The notes below the pieces were generated by a model. The model had not been told where the DNA came from, did no database searches, and saw only the letters and a list, made by a program, of their open reading frames with translations. Positions 22,251 to 33,966 of a DNA stretch of 64,000 nucleotides are shown in pieces. How positions within the stretch are numbered: the first letter of the stretch is position 1; the number at the start of each line of letters is the position of its first letter. A program made the translations under genes and the position numbers. The stretch covers positions 48,501 through 112,500 of the forward strand of contig JAPDOI010001354.1 of the NCBI GenBank assembly GCA_029168955.1. Reading direction: 5' to 3'. This DNA is from Aplectana chamaeleonis. Taxonomy: Eukaryota; Nematoda; Chromadorea; Rhabditida; Cosmocercidae.

Positions 22251-24055
22251 AGCGCCACCGCTACAGTGGCTGACATGAAAAAAGTGGTAAAGCGAATGAT
22301 TACGTCCTGATGTGTTTATCACATGCACAGCCGGTATAAAAGGTGCCAAATCTCGCTCGAGTCCTCATTCGGCATTCTGATGCCGACCCTGGAAGGTGAC
22401 TTCAAGTCCCTCTCCGGAGGCCAGCATATTTTTGACCGCTGGGGGATAGGGGATCCCACGGCTGGGAGTGGGGCGGTTTTCGCCGCTGTCCGCAGTGAGG
22501 GTGGTTCCTCACCGGGACCTCGGCGGATGTTAAGCCCTTGTCCGGACCTAGGCGGGGCTTTCTCTGGGGGGGGGGGGGCAGATTCAGGCACCGTCGCTGC
22601 CCGAATCAGGCACCGTCGAGATAGTGTTGAGGTAATTCTAAAACAGGTTTGGGAGCCGTCGCGTCCTGGTTAAGACACCGACGCGGGGTTGATGCAATGG
22701 CATAGCTGGTGGAGGGACCCTGGATAGACACTACCCTGCAGGCACCGATTAGGAGCCTTCAAGGCAGGGTTGGTCTGCCGCCGGTGCAAATTTTCTCAGA
22801 GTCGCGGCCAGCCGCCTGCACCATGCGTCGGACTATAGGGATACGCATAGTCCGGCGGGAAAAGTCGCGCCGCAATAATGGGGATTATTAAAGAGCAGAC
22901 TTCTGTAGCTGTGAAGGCTGTGAAGGTGTGCACCTTCATACAAGAGTTTCGCACACCCGGAGGTTTCAATTCCTGTTCATAATCCACGGATAACATGTGC
23001 GTGCGTTTGGACGAGTTACACCCCGCCGCCGCCGTGAGGGTTACCTGCGAGTCAACAGAACGGTGTTTTCTAAGAGTTGCGATACGTATCTTACTAGGAG
23101 GGACTGCTTCAAACTTCCCGTGGAGATTCGGAAAACCATGTTGTCGTTGCTGTAGGTCTGTGACAGTACATAGACAATCCGTGCTTGAAATTCCCTGAAT
23201 GGCTGCGGGGTTTCCGAGAAATTTCCTTTTCATTGCTTCACAAAAAGGTAAGGGTAAGGTAAGGTACAGCCACCAGGGAATATTTGGGGTGTTAAGAAAA
23301 AAGTTTCGGAATCGGCTAAAAACTTTCATATGGGGGTGATTCAGAGCGCTGAAAAGGGTCTAGTCCTCGCCAGACTCAGGGTTACTGTAGGTTACGGTAG
23401 GCATAAAGCCTTTTAACTGCCGTTGCTCACCCTTTAGAAACAAGTTTTCAGCCCAATCTCAGACAATTTTTTTTGAACATCCTGAAATTTGCCATTCGTG
23501 TACCCCTTTTATCTACGCAAAGCTAAAAAAAATGCCCTTTTTTGAAAATCTCCTGTAAACTAAATCTCTGAGGCATTTAGGGGATTTAGAAAATGGATTA
23601 TCAATGCTGTGTCCCATACCTGCAACTATCAACACATGGTTTTATAAAAGCCCAACGGAAATGTAAGGTAAGCCCTAGTTAGTGTTCTACACATGAGATA
23701 AGGTTTGAGCCAACTGGGAAAAACTACTTTATCCTTTCATTGATTCTTAGTATTTCTCACTGCTAGAAATCAATGCAGCGACAGAGTAGTGTTTGGGTGG
23801 ATGGCAAAGTGTTGTTTACAAGTTTATAGACTATACTCTTCGGCTGTATTCTGCTATACGGTATCAACAACTAGATAACAGCATTAGGCTGCTAACTTGT
23901 TATAGAGTTGTTCTTACAGTAAGAGCAATTGTTGGTGACAAGTTGGTGAGTCTCAAGTTGTTATCCACGTAAGAACAACTATACCGTGGTTCGTTACGGC
24001 GACAAGCAGAAAGTTGTTCTCAAAGTCGAAATCAAGTAAACGAAAATGTTCTGAG
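22251..24055. other. No gene recognised
   Basis: A G12 run lies near 22566. The rest shows only short frames with no recognised protein. It is inside the TA-flanked insertion. Confidence 0.4.
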
Positions 24056-24071
24056 TAGGCGCGAAAACCGG

Positions 24072-24102
24072 CCAATCACAGACCACCCACCGCGCTATAT
24101 AA
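24072..24102 (+). promoter_or_regulatory. LTR promoter: CCAAT and TATATAA
   Basis: GCCAATCACA lies about 20 bp before CTATATAAACCCC. The same arrangement is present in the 3' LTR at about 40506-40537. This is a plausible Pol II core promoter for the Gypsy transcript. Confidence 0.6.
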
Positions 24103-24302
24103 ACCCCTGCCGTTGCACTGTTACAGATCCTATTGGATTCGTCTACCACTGCCACTCCATTCCTGCACCACCACTACACTCGTCTCGACACCAAGCCACC
24201 ACGACGACGCCGAGCAGCCAACCACTCGGCTCACTACTCACTGTTATTCTCGCTGTACCTTTTGCACTACCACCTGCGTGTGGCACCCTTTTGGACAACA
24301 AC

Positions 24303-24700
24303 TGGCGATCCAGGTCTCCCGTCTCGCGGTCGATTACCTGCAAAACGAGCTAAAAGTACAAAAAAGTCGATCAGCAGCCCGCCTAGCGGTTGAATTGCTG
24401 ACGAAACAGTGCCATGTACCCGCCGTTGCGGTTGAATACCTGAAGATAGACCAGAAGCCCGCCCTGGCGGTTGATCTTCTGGAGTTGCTAAGATCAGGGA
24501 AGTCGCGCTATTGCGCTTGAGAACCTGAATAGACCAATAGTCGCCTCTGGGCTTGAACTTGGTCGAGGAATCGCACATTTTTGATTGATTGTGCTTGATC
24601 CAAAAGGCAATTGTTTGAGCTCGCGTTAAAGACGCTGAAGCAAAGTTTCTGAGCAAAAGAGCATTTGGGCTTGATTTGAGATTATCGCCCTCGATCGAAA
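24303..24700 (+). repeat. Gypsy leader with three degenerate ~57-60-bp repeats
   Basis: CCCGCC..GCGGTTGA..CTG units occur at about 24318, 24380, 24420 and 24460 between the primer-binding site and gag. One frame is open through them, but the repeats explain it. Confidence 0.45.
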
Positions 24701-25812
24701 ATGGACTAGGAAACCGTCCAAAAGCTTTTAGATCAGAACGCTCGGCAAATGAGGCTGATGATGCAAGAAAATGCTCAGAAACAAATGGAATTAGTACAGC
24801 AAATGATGAAATTAGTGGCTACAAAAAGTGAGGCGAAGCCAGAAAATGAGGTGGTGCCGCATCAATCGACATTGATGTCGGAATTGAACGGTCGAATCAC
24901 AATATTCGTGTTTGACCCCGAGATTGATAGATGTTTCTCTCGGTGGTATGAAAGGCATGAGGACACGATAATAAAAGATGGTGCATCCCTTGCTGAGGAC
25001 GCAAGGTTGAGTTTGTTGCTTGGTAAGCTTGATAATAAAGTCTTTGAGAGGTACAAGCGCCAGATTCTACCAAAGGCACCATCAGACGTTTCGTTCAGAG
25101 AAACGATTTCAACCCTAAAGGACATGTTCGATGTCAAGAAGTCCTTGTTCACACTACGTTACCAGTGCCTGAAAGTTGAAAAGATGGAGTCCGAAGACTA
25201 CATGCAGTACACTGGTCGAGTCAACGAGATGTGTGAACATGCTTGTTTTGAAGAGCTGGACAGTGAGGGTTTGAAGGCATTATTGTGGATCTGTGGCCTA
25301 AAGTCACACAGAGATAAGGAAATTCGACCACGACTGCTTGCCTTCTTAGATAAGGAAGCAAAGGAACATCGGAAGCCTACGCTTCATGAAATCTATAATG
25401 AGTATGACAGAATCATGACGTTGCTGAAGACGTCGAAGATGATTGAAGAGGATTCAGCTGATGCTAGAGAGATCAGAAAAGGGCCATTCCGAAAGGAAAA
25501 AGAATGAACATCACAATGTTGGAACTGTGGTAGAACTGGTCACACAAGCCGTGAGTGCCGAAGTAAATCATGGGTATGCAACTCATGTAAATGTAAAGGG
25601 CGCAAAGAGAAATATTGTGAGAAAGCGTCGCAATATCGAAGCAGGTCCAGATCGAGGACGGCTGCGAAACCTCACAAGAAACGCTGCGGGCGAGTAGTTC
25701 TCGCAGGAAGTGCTGAAGCTGAGGTGAACGCGATTCGACAATACGTCACCGCTAAAGTCAATGGGCACCCAATAAGAGTTTCAGTTGGACACAGGCTCGC
25801 ACATGTACGAAA
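24701..25812 (+). pseudogene. gag: Gypsy gag and remnant of protease
   Basis: The gag frame begins at the ATG at 24701, hits TAG at its third codon, and then runs on as a ~250-residue capsid-type helical protein. An in-frame TGA at 25505-25507 precedes a CCHC zinc knuckle (CWNCGRTGHTSREC), followed by a Cys-rich and SR-rich basic stretch. A one-base shift near 25780 precedes the protease active-site motif DTGS. Just after that, the rest of protease and the linker to reverse transcriptase are deleted. Gag would package RNA; this copy cannot make the full polyprotein. Confidence 0.85.
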
Positions 25813-27090
25813 GAAAAGGCAGCCCTGAAATTGTTGCCAAACGCTAAGCCGATTTTCAGAATGAAAAGACCTGTCGCGCATGCATCGTTAGAGAAAGTTG
25901 AAGAAGAGATTGAGCGCCTGGAAGAAATGGGTGTGGTCGAACCGATAACCCATAGTGAATGGGCCGCTCCTATAGTTTGCGTTCGTAAAGCGAATTGCAA
26001 AATGCGAGTTTGCGCTGATTTTTCAACTGGTTTAAATAACGCCTTGGAGGCATATGAGTATCCTATTCCCATTCCGGAGGATATTTTCGCATCTCTGAAT
26101 GGTGGAACGATCTTCTCACAGATTGACTTCTCGGATGCTTACCTTCAAGTGCAACTGACGGATGAGGCCCAAAAGTTGGTGGTAATCAATACGCACAAAG
26201 GTCTATATCGATACAAAAGGTTGCATTTTGGTATCAAGACAGCGCCAGGAATTTTTCAAAGCATCATGAATAAAATGATATCGGGTCTGGAAGGAGTAAC
26301 AGCCTACCTGGACGATATTTTGGTAGTGGGAAAGACAACTGAAAAGCATACAAAGAACATTTATGCTTTATTCGAACGAATAAACGAGTACGATTTTCGA
26401 GTAAGACTGGAAATGTTCGTTTGCAAAACCAGAAATCCGTTTCCTCGGGTTCGTTGTAGACCGTGACGGACGTCGTCCAAACCCAGAGAAGGTGGCTGCT
26501 ATCGCTAAAATGCCAGCACCACAGAATGTGGCACAGTTGCGCGCATTACTAGGCATGGTTACGTATTATTCGTCCTTCATACCGAACATGAAGGAGATGC
26601 GTGGACCACTGGATGCTTTGCTGAAAAATGGCATTAAATGGATATGGAAACACACACATGAAACAGCGTTCAAAAAACTGAAGAAAGTGTTGATGTCAGA
26701 TTTGAATTTGACACATTACGATCCTAGGAAGAAACTAATCGTAGCTGCTGACGCGTGCGATTATGGGATCGGATACGTGATTTTGCACAAAATGCCTGAT
26801 GGAACAGAAGAGCCGATCGTCCACGGCTCGAGATCACTAACAGTCGCGGAAAAGAACTACCGTATTTTCTCTTTTAGAGGTACATGTACTTCTAATACTC
26901 AGGCCCGTTATTTTATATGTACTTCTATTAGAGGTGTACTTCGAATAGAGGCTGTACTTCTATTATTCGGGGCGATTTTAGGGAACTTCCAATGATAGAC
27001 TGTTCGCAGTTCCGTTAGAGATTCCCCGTGACATCCAGAAAATTTACGTACTGAAATTTCTAAGCGCAACCACGAATACTTAGCCACTTA

Positions 27091-27358
27091 GGTTCCGTCC
27101 ATAGCAGACGACAAGCGGCAGGTGTCCAGTCGCGCTGGCGCATGACGCTCGGCGGCTGCCGCATTCAACATGTCCGAGGACGGAAAGTGGTTAACAATGG
27201 TATCGATAATACTAGTGACAGCCGTTACTGCCGCTATGCCTCCACCGCCAGCGACAGGCCGGCTGCAGTGGTCGTTGGGAAGTGAAATCAAAGACAAGTG
27301 TTGAAGATGCAAATCCCCAGCGTCACTTCACACTAGGACGTCTGCTATGGACGGAGCC
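27091..27358. mobile_element. PIF/Harbinger-like MITE (copy 2)
   Basis: The ends GGTTCCGTCCATAGCAGACG and CGTCTGCTATGGACGGAGCC are flanked by TTA and CTA. It is collinear with the copy at 7937-8195, sharing for example CAGCGACAGG and GGCTGCAGTGGTC. Confidence 0.75.
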
Positions 27359-27529
27359 CTAGGCTCAGTTGGGTTGTGGCTTGCACAATTACTGATGTCA
27401 TAGATTCGAACCCATTATTCACACACTACCCAAGTTGTTTTGTTCAAAAAATTGAACAAGTTCTGTATCGCTTTCGTGGATACTTGCTTTATGGGAAAAG
27501 AGAGGGCCCTATGGGAACCGACTCCCTAG

Positions 27530-27900
27530 TTCGAAAAACAATGGAACTGATCGCCTTTCGAGTCGTCCGGAGCGATTGAATAAGCGCGGTTCTTGAACGA
27601 CTTGACAACAGCTCTTCTAGAGCCCAATTCTTCGCGTCCGCAACCCACTGTAAAAATTCTACCACTGGTGGTTACTGGGCCAGTAGCAATCCCCGATTGT
27701 GGTGACTTTAAATAGGCAGCCAACCTGAGGTTGGTGACGCCTAGATGCCTCCTATGGGTGACACCCTGGAACGAGATTCATCTCGAAGGGTGGTGTTGAA
27801 TGCAAAACTCTCAATCGTAGGAGCGTTTGAACCAACACAGCACGAGCCTAGGCGACGGACGCCCATTACAGCGCCTTAGACCACTAGGCCACACGTACAC
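27530..27900 (-). mobile_element. Probable tRNA-derived SINE
   Basis: On the minus strand the head shows an A-box-like GTGGCCTAGTGGTCTAAGGC (27894 downward) and a B-box-like GGTTCAAACGC (about 27830), spaced as in a tRNA gene with a long variable arm. The acceptor ends do not pair, so it is not a working tRNA. A ~300-bp unrelated body follows. Pol III promoter plus body is the SINE layout. Other copies are not seen in this window. Confidence 0.45.
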
Positions 27901-29189
27901 ATATAAGTGGACGTTTCATGTTTTCCTACATACACTCCCTCCACAGTTCTTCGTATCCATTGCAACTTTGATCGAGGTAGTGGTCGTATAAGCTATTCCC
28001 CTACATGAATGCTCCAATATCTATAACGCTGGGGAATCTTGGCTTTTCAAGAACCGCTAAAGTCAGCATATTGGGCCAATAATGTTACTTTTGGATGATC
28101 AAAACCCAATCAAATCGGAAATCTTGTAAAGTACGCAAATGAACTCCGTGCATTCGCCGTGAATAACAGCAATGTCAAGTTTCAGTTCTGTTTTTTTTTC
28201 TGGGTAATTTGAAGTTCGCTCAAGTCTCATCGGAAGTTGTCCCACACAAACAATCTTTGATCGAGAAAGGGGTGGCCGATAGTTTTTTTTGTGATCAATT
28301 AAGCTTCACAATATTGAAAAGAACATATTGTTCAAACTGGTCTCTCAAATGTCACGTTCGTGTTGTCAAACACTTACCCGAGTACCTGAGGTCCATCCCG
28401 AAAAGAAGGGTACTTTTAAAAGGGGTGTACTTCAAATAGAGGGTTTACTTCTAATACTTAGACCTCTATTTTATATGTACTTCTAATAGAGGTGTACTTC
28501 TAATACTCAGCCTTCCCTTTTAGGTGTACTTCTATTAAAAATGTACTTCAAATAGAAGTGTACCTTTATTAGAGCAAATACGGTATGCCCAAATCGGAAA
28601 GGAGGCTTTGAGTCTTGTGGAGGTAATCAAGAAGTTCCACAAATTTGTTTACGGGAGGCGTTTTACGCTCCGAACTGACCATAAGCCGCTGCTAGCCATA
28701 TTTGGTAGCAAAAAGGGCATACCGGTCCATTCAGCCAACCGTCTGATGCGTTGGGCAACAATGCTGATAGGCTATGACTTCGAAATCGAGTACTGTGGCA
28801 AACGCTGGCTAGTAGCCCCATACTAAGGTCCGTTTTTTGAACTCTAGCGCCTTTTTCACCATAATAGCCGACCTTCGGGCAAGACGTCATTATGGTGATT
28901 TTCTCATGAAAATCTAGCTTAATATCAAGCTACAACCCTATCCTGAATGTCCCCGTTAGGCGAGCTATGGCGCCTTAACATCACGTGCTTGAGACGGTGT
29001 GAAACACGAGCGATCGTGTTTTGAATTTCCATAGCGACCAACCAGGGACACTCTCAAATCGTCTCTCGCCTCGCGCTTGGAAGCCGACTTTCCTCCATGC
29101 GTCAGAGTTCGCGCACTTACGTTTCTTTCAGTCTCGCTTTCTCCTGCCTTTATTATTTTCTTGCCAATTTCTTGCCATTTCTTCTCAGG

Positions 29190-29480
29190 CCAGACCATTA
29201 CTGGAAAATTCTGCCAGATTACGAGATGTTCTGCCAGATTACGAGACGATGTTGCCCTCCTCTGATAGAATTTTCCCGTATTCTGGCAGAACTCTTTCGT
29301 GATCTGACATATATTTCTAGTATTCTGGCAGAATGCTTACGTATACGGACTGGGGAATACGAGAAAATTCTGGCAGATTACGAGACGATGTTGTCCTCCT
29401 CTGACAGAATTTTCCCGTATTCTGCCAGATTTCTCTCGTGATCTGGCAGACTTTTCTAGTTATCTGGCAGAATTCTCCAC
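29190..29480. repeat. TCTGGCAGA-type tandem repeats
   Basis: Units with ATTCTGCCAGATTACGAGA or TTTTCCCGTATTCTGGCAGA recur about ten times in both orientations, roughly every 25-35 bp. They lie near the left end of the 10-kb insert, as subterminal arrays often do. Confidence 0.6.
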
Positions 29481-29725
29481 TACTCAAATAGGCTGAAAAA
29501 TATTTAGTAGACCCGAAAGAGTTTCTATTTTGTCAGACATTCTTCCAATGAAAGGGTCCCGAGAGGCCGAAAAGGGAGCTCAAGATTTCCGAAACCTTTA
29601 GATATGTGCTCGACATTGTTGGAATTTTGCAGTATTTCTTCCTGAGAAACCCCGCCTTTTTTGTCCGCCGAAATTCTTCGGTAATCTGGTATGACGTACT
29701 TTCTTCGATCAGTACTGCTCGCATC

Positions 29726-31036
29726 CTAAAGCCATTGATGGTAGGACTCCGGCGTATTTCTGCTACCGTAATCCGGCAATCGCTTCAGAACCCAAACGTG
29801 CTCCGTCCCTTCGCCGTTTAGATCAGCCTGTTCCACTCACTATTCGCCTTGGTATCGATAAGCTTTTCTGAACTTTTAACCACCATTGAAGCAGGAGGTT
29901 TCCGGACAATTTTTTTTGGATGATTTCAATAGCATTCCAAACTGGGCCTGAAGAGTTTTTTCAGATGAAGAGTTTGACCACTTCAGTATCCCTTGAAGAA
30001 AGTCATTCTCCTCATCCACTTCAATTTACAGTCAGCGCTCGTCGATTCTTTAATGAATACGAGTTTTTGATATTCCAGGATGAATTAATCATTTTTGGAT
30101 GGGGCATTTTCTTGCTTGTCCGTAAAAGCTAAATCCGGAGTCAAAAGTTTTCTTTTTCGAATGTGTGATACCAAGATGTAGAAGCAGAATTATAAACTGG
30201 GTAAGGCATGTGAATCATACCACTCAGACGGTGTGATTCACACCGATGCGCTGTTGTTTGGAATACTTGTAGCTGATTTTTGAGAAAATTTTTGGGAGGC
30301 CTTATGAGTAGAACAGGCGCCCGCAAAAAAGATCCCTTGGAAAATTTCTCGTTGCCGAGAATGCCGCGAAAACACGAACAATCGGAATTCTTAGTAGTGA
30401 GAATTCATTCATGGCTCCACCTAAGGAGAAAGCAGCGGAGTAGTTTCTTGTATACACTCCTCAAACGATATCTATGTATACACCGTGTTTTTTCACACTC
30501 CATAATGTTCTCACCAACCCGGGCCTTCCTCCCTTTGCTAAATCAGGAGAGCTAAAGGGCCTATGAAGTTAAAGGTGAATGCAGAAAACGATTATCAGTT
30601 TGAGTGTCTCTTTCTACGCTAGCACGTCCAGAGTTTGAGGACTCTAGCTCTGAAAGTTTAGAAAAATCGCTGGGTGACAAGTTCTAATCTGATCCCACCT
30701 CTGCATGGTGTGCTCCAGAGTGACACCATAAAGGAAACGCGTGCAATTGAACTGGATGGGGTTGCGAAACAGATCCGACGTAAAGGGAAACCCGGCGTTG
30801 GGTCCCGAAACTATTGTCAGAAACGGCACCTGAAAAGCGCTGATTCCTACCATCTTTGACTTTATCTGGATAGGGAGCAAGCGCGCTATGCAGCGAAACT
30901 GCGACGCGAAACGCGCGCTTCTGAAGATCAAGCTGCAAATGGCTTGGGCTAATAGGAATTTTAGCGTTGGGTGCTGAAGCGATTCCCGGATTATGGTAGC
31001 CGAAATACGCCGAAATCCTACCATCAATGGCTTTAC
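29726..31036. repeat. 1.3-kb inverted-repeat element, ~90-bp arms
   Basis: AAAGCCATTGATGGTAGGA and CGGCGTATTTC..GCTACC at the left return inverted at 30965-31036. No coding region inside is convincing. Confidence 0.55.
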
Positions 31037-31044
31037 CCGCATCC

Positions 31045-33057
31045 GGCTGTTTTATAGCGAGAGTGGAACACACATGTTACTGCTTTAAGATCACAGGCTG
31101 CCTTATTCTCAATTCGAGTAATGCCATTGAAGTTTAGCTGTTTCTGTTCATATAATCATCAGCTTGCACATACTTCATCACAAGCTGGTAGCTCGAAAGA
31201 TATAGCTTACTATTTGTATGTTTTTCCAGTTCTTCAGCCGTCTTATGTTATCCTTTTTTTCAGAAAACAAGGAAGATCATCACAGAGGCGGCCGACGAAG
31301 ACAATGCGGAAAAGCGGCAACGAATGGGCGACTCAGGGGTCGAGAACGATTGGAGGACCTAAGCCAGGACTAGGACTACCGGCCAGGGTCAGGCGAGGCT
31401 GAGAATCTTCGCAACCGGGGTGGGGTGAATTTGAATTTTTTTTGCTAGAAAATTTGGCCCGAAAATCAAGGTTAGGGTGGGGGGGTTTCGGTCCGCAAAA
31501 ATTAAAATTTGATGGAAATGCCCCGAAAATTCTCAATATTTCTGGTCATCAAAGGGAAGGACCGTAGAATCGCTCAGGGTTTTTCTAAGAATTTTCAGCG
31601 TCTGGCTATAAACTGTCCAGAAACTTCGCCTCGGGGGATCGCAAAAACTTTGACACCTGGAAAAAATTATGGTGGGTGGTCGCCACGATTTGGGAAAATT
31701 ATGCAACGCCCCGCTTCACCCTGCAGCCGGCAACCCCTGTTACATGTACGAGATGTTAGTGAGGCAGTGCTAGTGAGGCACGTAAGCATACGAACAACCA
31801 TTCTATAAAGATGCTAGTTTGAATGTGTCTGGGCCAGGACCTGGCGAAATGAGACGAAACCTTAATATGCTTTAGGGCATCATAAAACGTGCCTTACGCA
31901 CACTCAAGATTGAGTTTCGAATGTTCAGCCTTTTGATACCGATTTCGTTTATAATTTCGTGGTATTAAATCAAGTGAAGGCTGTTTCCTCAGAACATGAC
32001 CGTAAAAAAACTAGACCCTTATGAATTGTTAGCCATACGAGGACCTTTAAAGACGCAATATAACATTGCGAGAAAAAAATTTCTCAAGGCTATTTTTGAT
32101 GGTTAAAAATTTAACGAAATTGGGAATTTTTTAAAAATGTGTAGATTTCGCTCCTTTTAATTCTCGTCGAAATGACATACCGAAGAGGGGCGAAATTGCA
32201 CAAAATTATTCCGAGCTCATCTCCGAAAATATGAATCAAGACATCATTTTTTCGCAGTCCTATACCACGATTTTTAATGTCTTCTGATGACAAAAAAGTG
32301 GCACATGTATGGATTTTTAATAGCCATGTTCTGAGCAAATAACCTTAATTTCATTTATTATCACAAATGTGTAAATGGATTCCTTATTGAAAAACTGTGT
32401 TTCTGTGTTGAAAACATAAAAAATAACTGTGTTGAAAACTCAGGCTTGAGTGCGAGCAAGGTTTATGATGCACTACAACAAAAAAAAATTCGTCAATTAA
32501 AGAAAAATACTCTCTTTTTCCGTTTTTGTATGTTTATTTTAAGCAGTAATAGAATTATAAGATTTGTAGAAATTTTTCGAAAATTATACCATATAAACCA
32601 TATAGTCGTCAGAATGAAATGGTGTTATATATGCGATGGCAGATAATATTTTTAGATATGAATTGTTTCGCCCCTGTCTTCAGACAATTCATATCTCTAG
32701 CTACCCCGGGGCTCTTCAGTGAAGAAGGTAGCTAGGAAATTTTTGTATAGTTTGGACAAACTAAGAGAATGGTAATACAAATTTAATGTTATAATTATAT
32801 TAGTAAATTCGATTTGATTTATACAAAATCTGATGGAAGCTACTGTGTCGTTATCCTCCGAGAGCTCGTCAAGCTAGGAACAAAGTTCCAGGGACTCCCC
32901 CTCATCCTCGGATAACAATTATTTTCGAACTAAATTTTGACTTCAGCCTAATTTAAAGTTCAATTTAGATTGGATTCTCAAGATTACATTCAGGAACGAA
33001 TAGGAAAAGTAGCTTAGGTGAGGAACAGAGAAAAAAATTTAAAAGAGAGGCAGAAAG
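31045..33057. other. No gene recognised
   Basis: AT-rich sequence inside the 10-kb insert. Short frames only; a GAATTGTTT..ACAATTCATATCT hairpin lies near 32650-32700. Confidence 0.4.
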
Positions 33058-33900
33058 CCAGAAAAGAAAAAAGAAGAAAGAAAAAGAAAGAAGAAAGAAG
33101 AAAGAAGAATGAAGAAAGAAGAAGGAAGAAAGAAGAAGGAAGAAAGAAGAAAGAAGAATGAAGAAAGAAGAAGGAAGAAAGAAGAAAGAAGAAACAAGAA
33201 AGAGGAAAAGAAGAAAGAAGAAAGAAGAAACAAGAAAGAGGAAAGAAGAAAGAAGAAAGAAGAAAGAAAGAAAGAAGAAAGAAGAAAGAAGAAAGAAGAA
33301 AGAAAGAAAGAAGAAAGAAGAAAGAAGAAAGAAGAAAGAAGAAAGAAGAAAAGAAGAAAGAAGAAAGAAAGAAAGAAGAAAGAAGAAAGAAGAAAGAAGA
33401 AAGAAAGAAGAAAGAAGAAAGAAGAAAGAAGAAAGAAGAAAGAAGAAAGGAAAGAAGAAAGAAAGAAGAAAGAAGAAAGAAGAAAGAAAAGAAAGAAGAA
33501 AGAAGAAAGAAGAAAGAAGAAAGAAGAAAGAAGAAAGAAGAAAGAAGAAAGAAGAAAGAAGAAAAGAAGAAAGAAGAAAGAAGAAAGAAGAAAGAGGAAA
33601 GAGGAAAGGAGAAAGGAGAAAGGAGGAAGAAAGAAGAAAGAAGAAAGAAGAAAGAATGAAAGAATGAAGAATGAAGAATGAAGAATGAAGAAAGAAGAAA
33701 GAAGAAAGAAAGAACGGAAGAAGAAAGAAGAAAGAAAGAAAGAGCGGACGAAAGAAAGGGAGAATGAAAGAAAGAAAGGGAGAAAGAGAGGAAGAAAGAA
33801 AAGAGATAAAGAGAGAAACGGAGACAAAAAGAGAGAAAGAGAAGAAGAGAGGAAAAGTGAAAGAAAGAAAAAGAGAAAGAGAAAGAAGGAAAGAGGGAAA
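33058..33900. repeat. ~0.8-kb GAAGAAA polypurine microsatellite
   Basis: Almost pure A/G on the plus strand, built of GAAGAAA, GAAA and GAAGGA units and ending in GAAAGAGA-type variants. All long reading frames across it on either strand are low-complexity artefacts (K/E/R-rich or F/S/L-rich). It lies just beyond the 3' end of the Penelope-like element. Confidence 0.95.
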
Positions 33901-33966
33901 AACAAACAAACAAACAATCGAACCCACCAAACAATCGCAAAGTGGAAAGGAAGTTCCACTAGTATA

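Larger units (their letters stand above)
19456..24055. mobile_element. 4.6-kb TA-flanked inverted-repeat element (mariner-like insertion)
   Basis: It begins CTCAGAACTTTTTGG and ends with the inverted CGAAAATGTTCTGAG; the ends agree over ~27 of 30 positions. It is flanked by TA on both sides, and the 3' LTR shows the uninterrupted GATCTAGGCGCG site. A TA duplication is typical of Tc1/mariner. No transposase remains, and the inside is filled by other repeats (19697-20663 and 20930-21912). Confidence 0.75.
19388..24300 (+). repeat. 5' LTR of the Gypsy element, interrupted
   Basis: Bases 19388-19455 and 24058-24300 match the 3' LTR (40425-40767) in order, except for about 30 bp missing near the 3' end of this copy. 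The gap is the TA-flanked insertion. A TGGCGATCC stretch right after 24302 is the likely primer-binding site. Confidence 0.85.
26860..28583. mobile_element. 1.7-kb TA-flanked inverted-repeat element inside RNase H
   Basis: The ends CCGTATTTTCTCT and its inverse (AGAGCAAATACGG) are flanked by TA (26858-26859, 28584-28585). Removing it restores the reading frame of RNase H. Subterminal arrays of GTACTTCTAATA/GTACTTCTATTA units lie at both ends (26880-26970 and 28415-28575). There is no transposase, but it carries a Harbinger-like MITE and a tRNA-headed SINE. Confidence 0.85.
25813..28793 (+). pseudogene. pol: Gypsy reverse transcriptase and RNase H, interrupted
   Basis: The reverse transcriptase shows KRPVAHASLEKVEEEIERL, FSQIDFSDAYLQVQL and the catalytic YLDDILVVG. 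A frameshift near 26411-26415 moves the frame, which continues with LRALLGMVTYYSSFIPN and the RNase H motif ADACDYGIG. RNase H stops at NY (26859), where a 1.7-kb insertion sits. It resumes at 28586 (AQIGKEALSLVEVIKKFH..RTDHKPLL) and runs to GYDFEIEY at 28793, where the 10-kb insertion begins. Confidence 0.9.

Noticed and set aside
27376..27460. tRNA gene suggested by GATTCGAACCC
   Set aside because: No A box or paired stems at the right distance.
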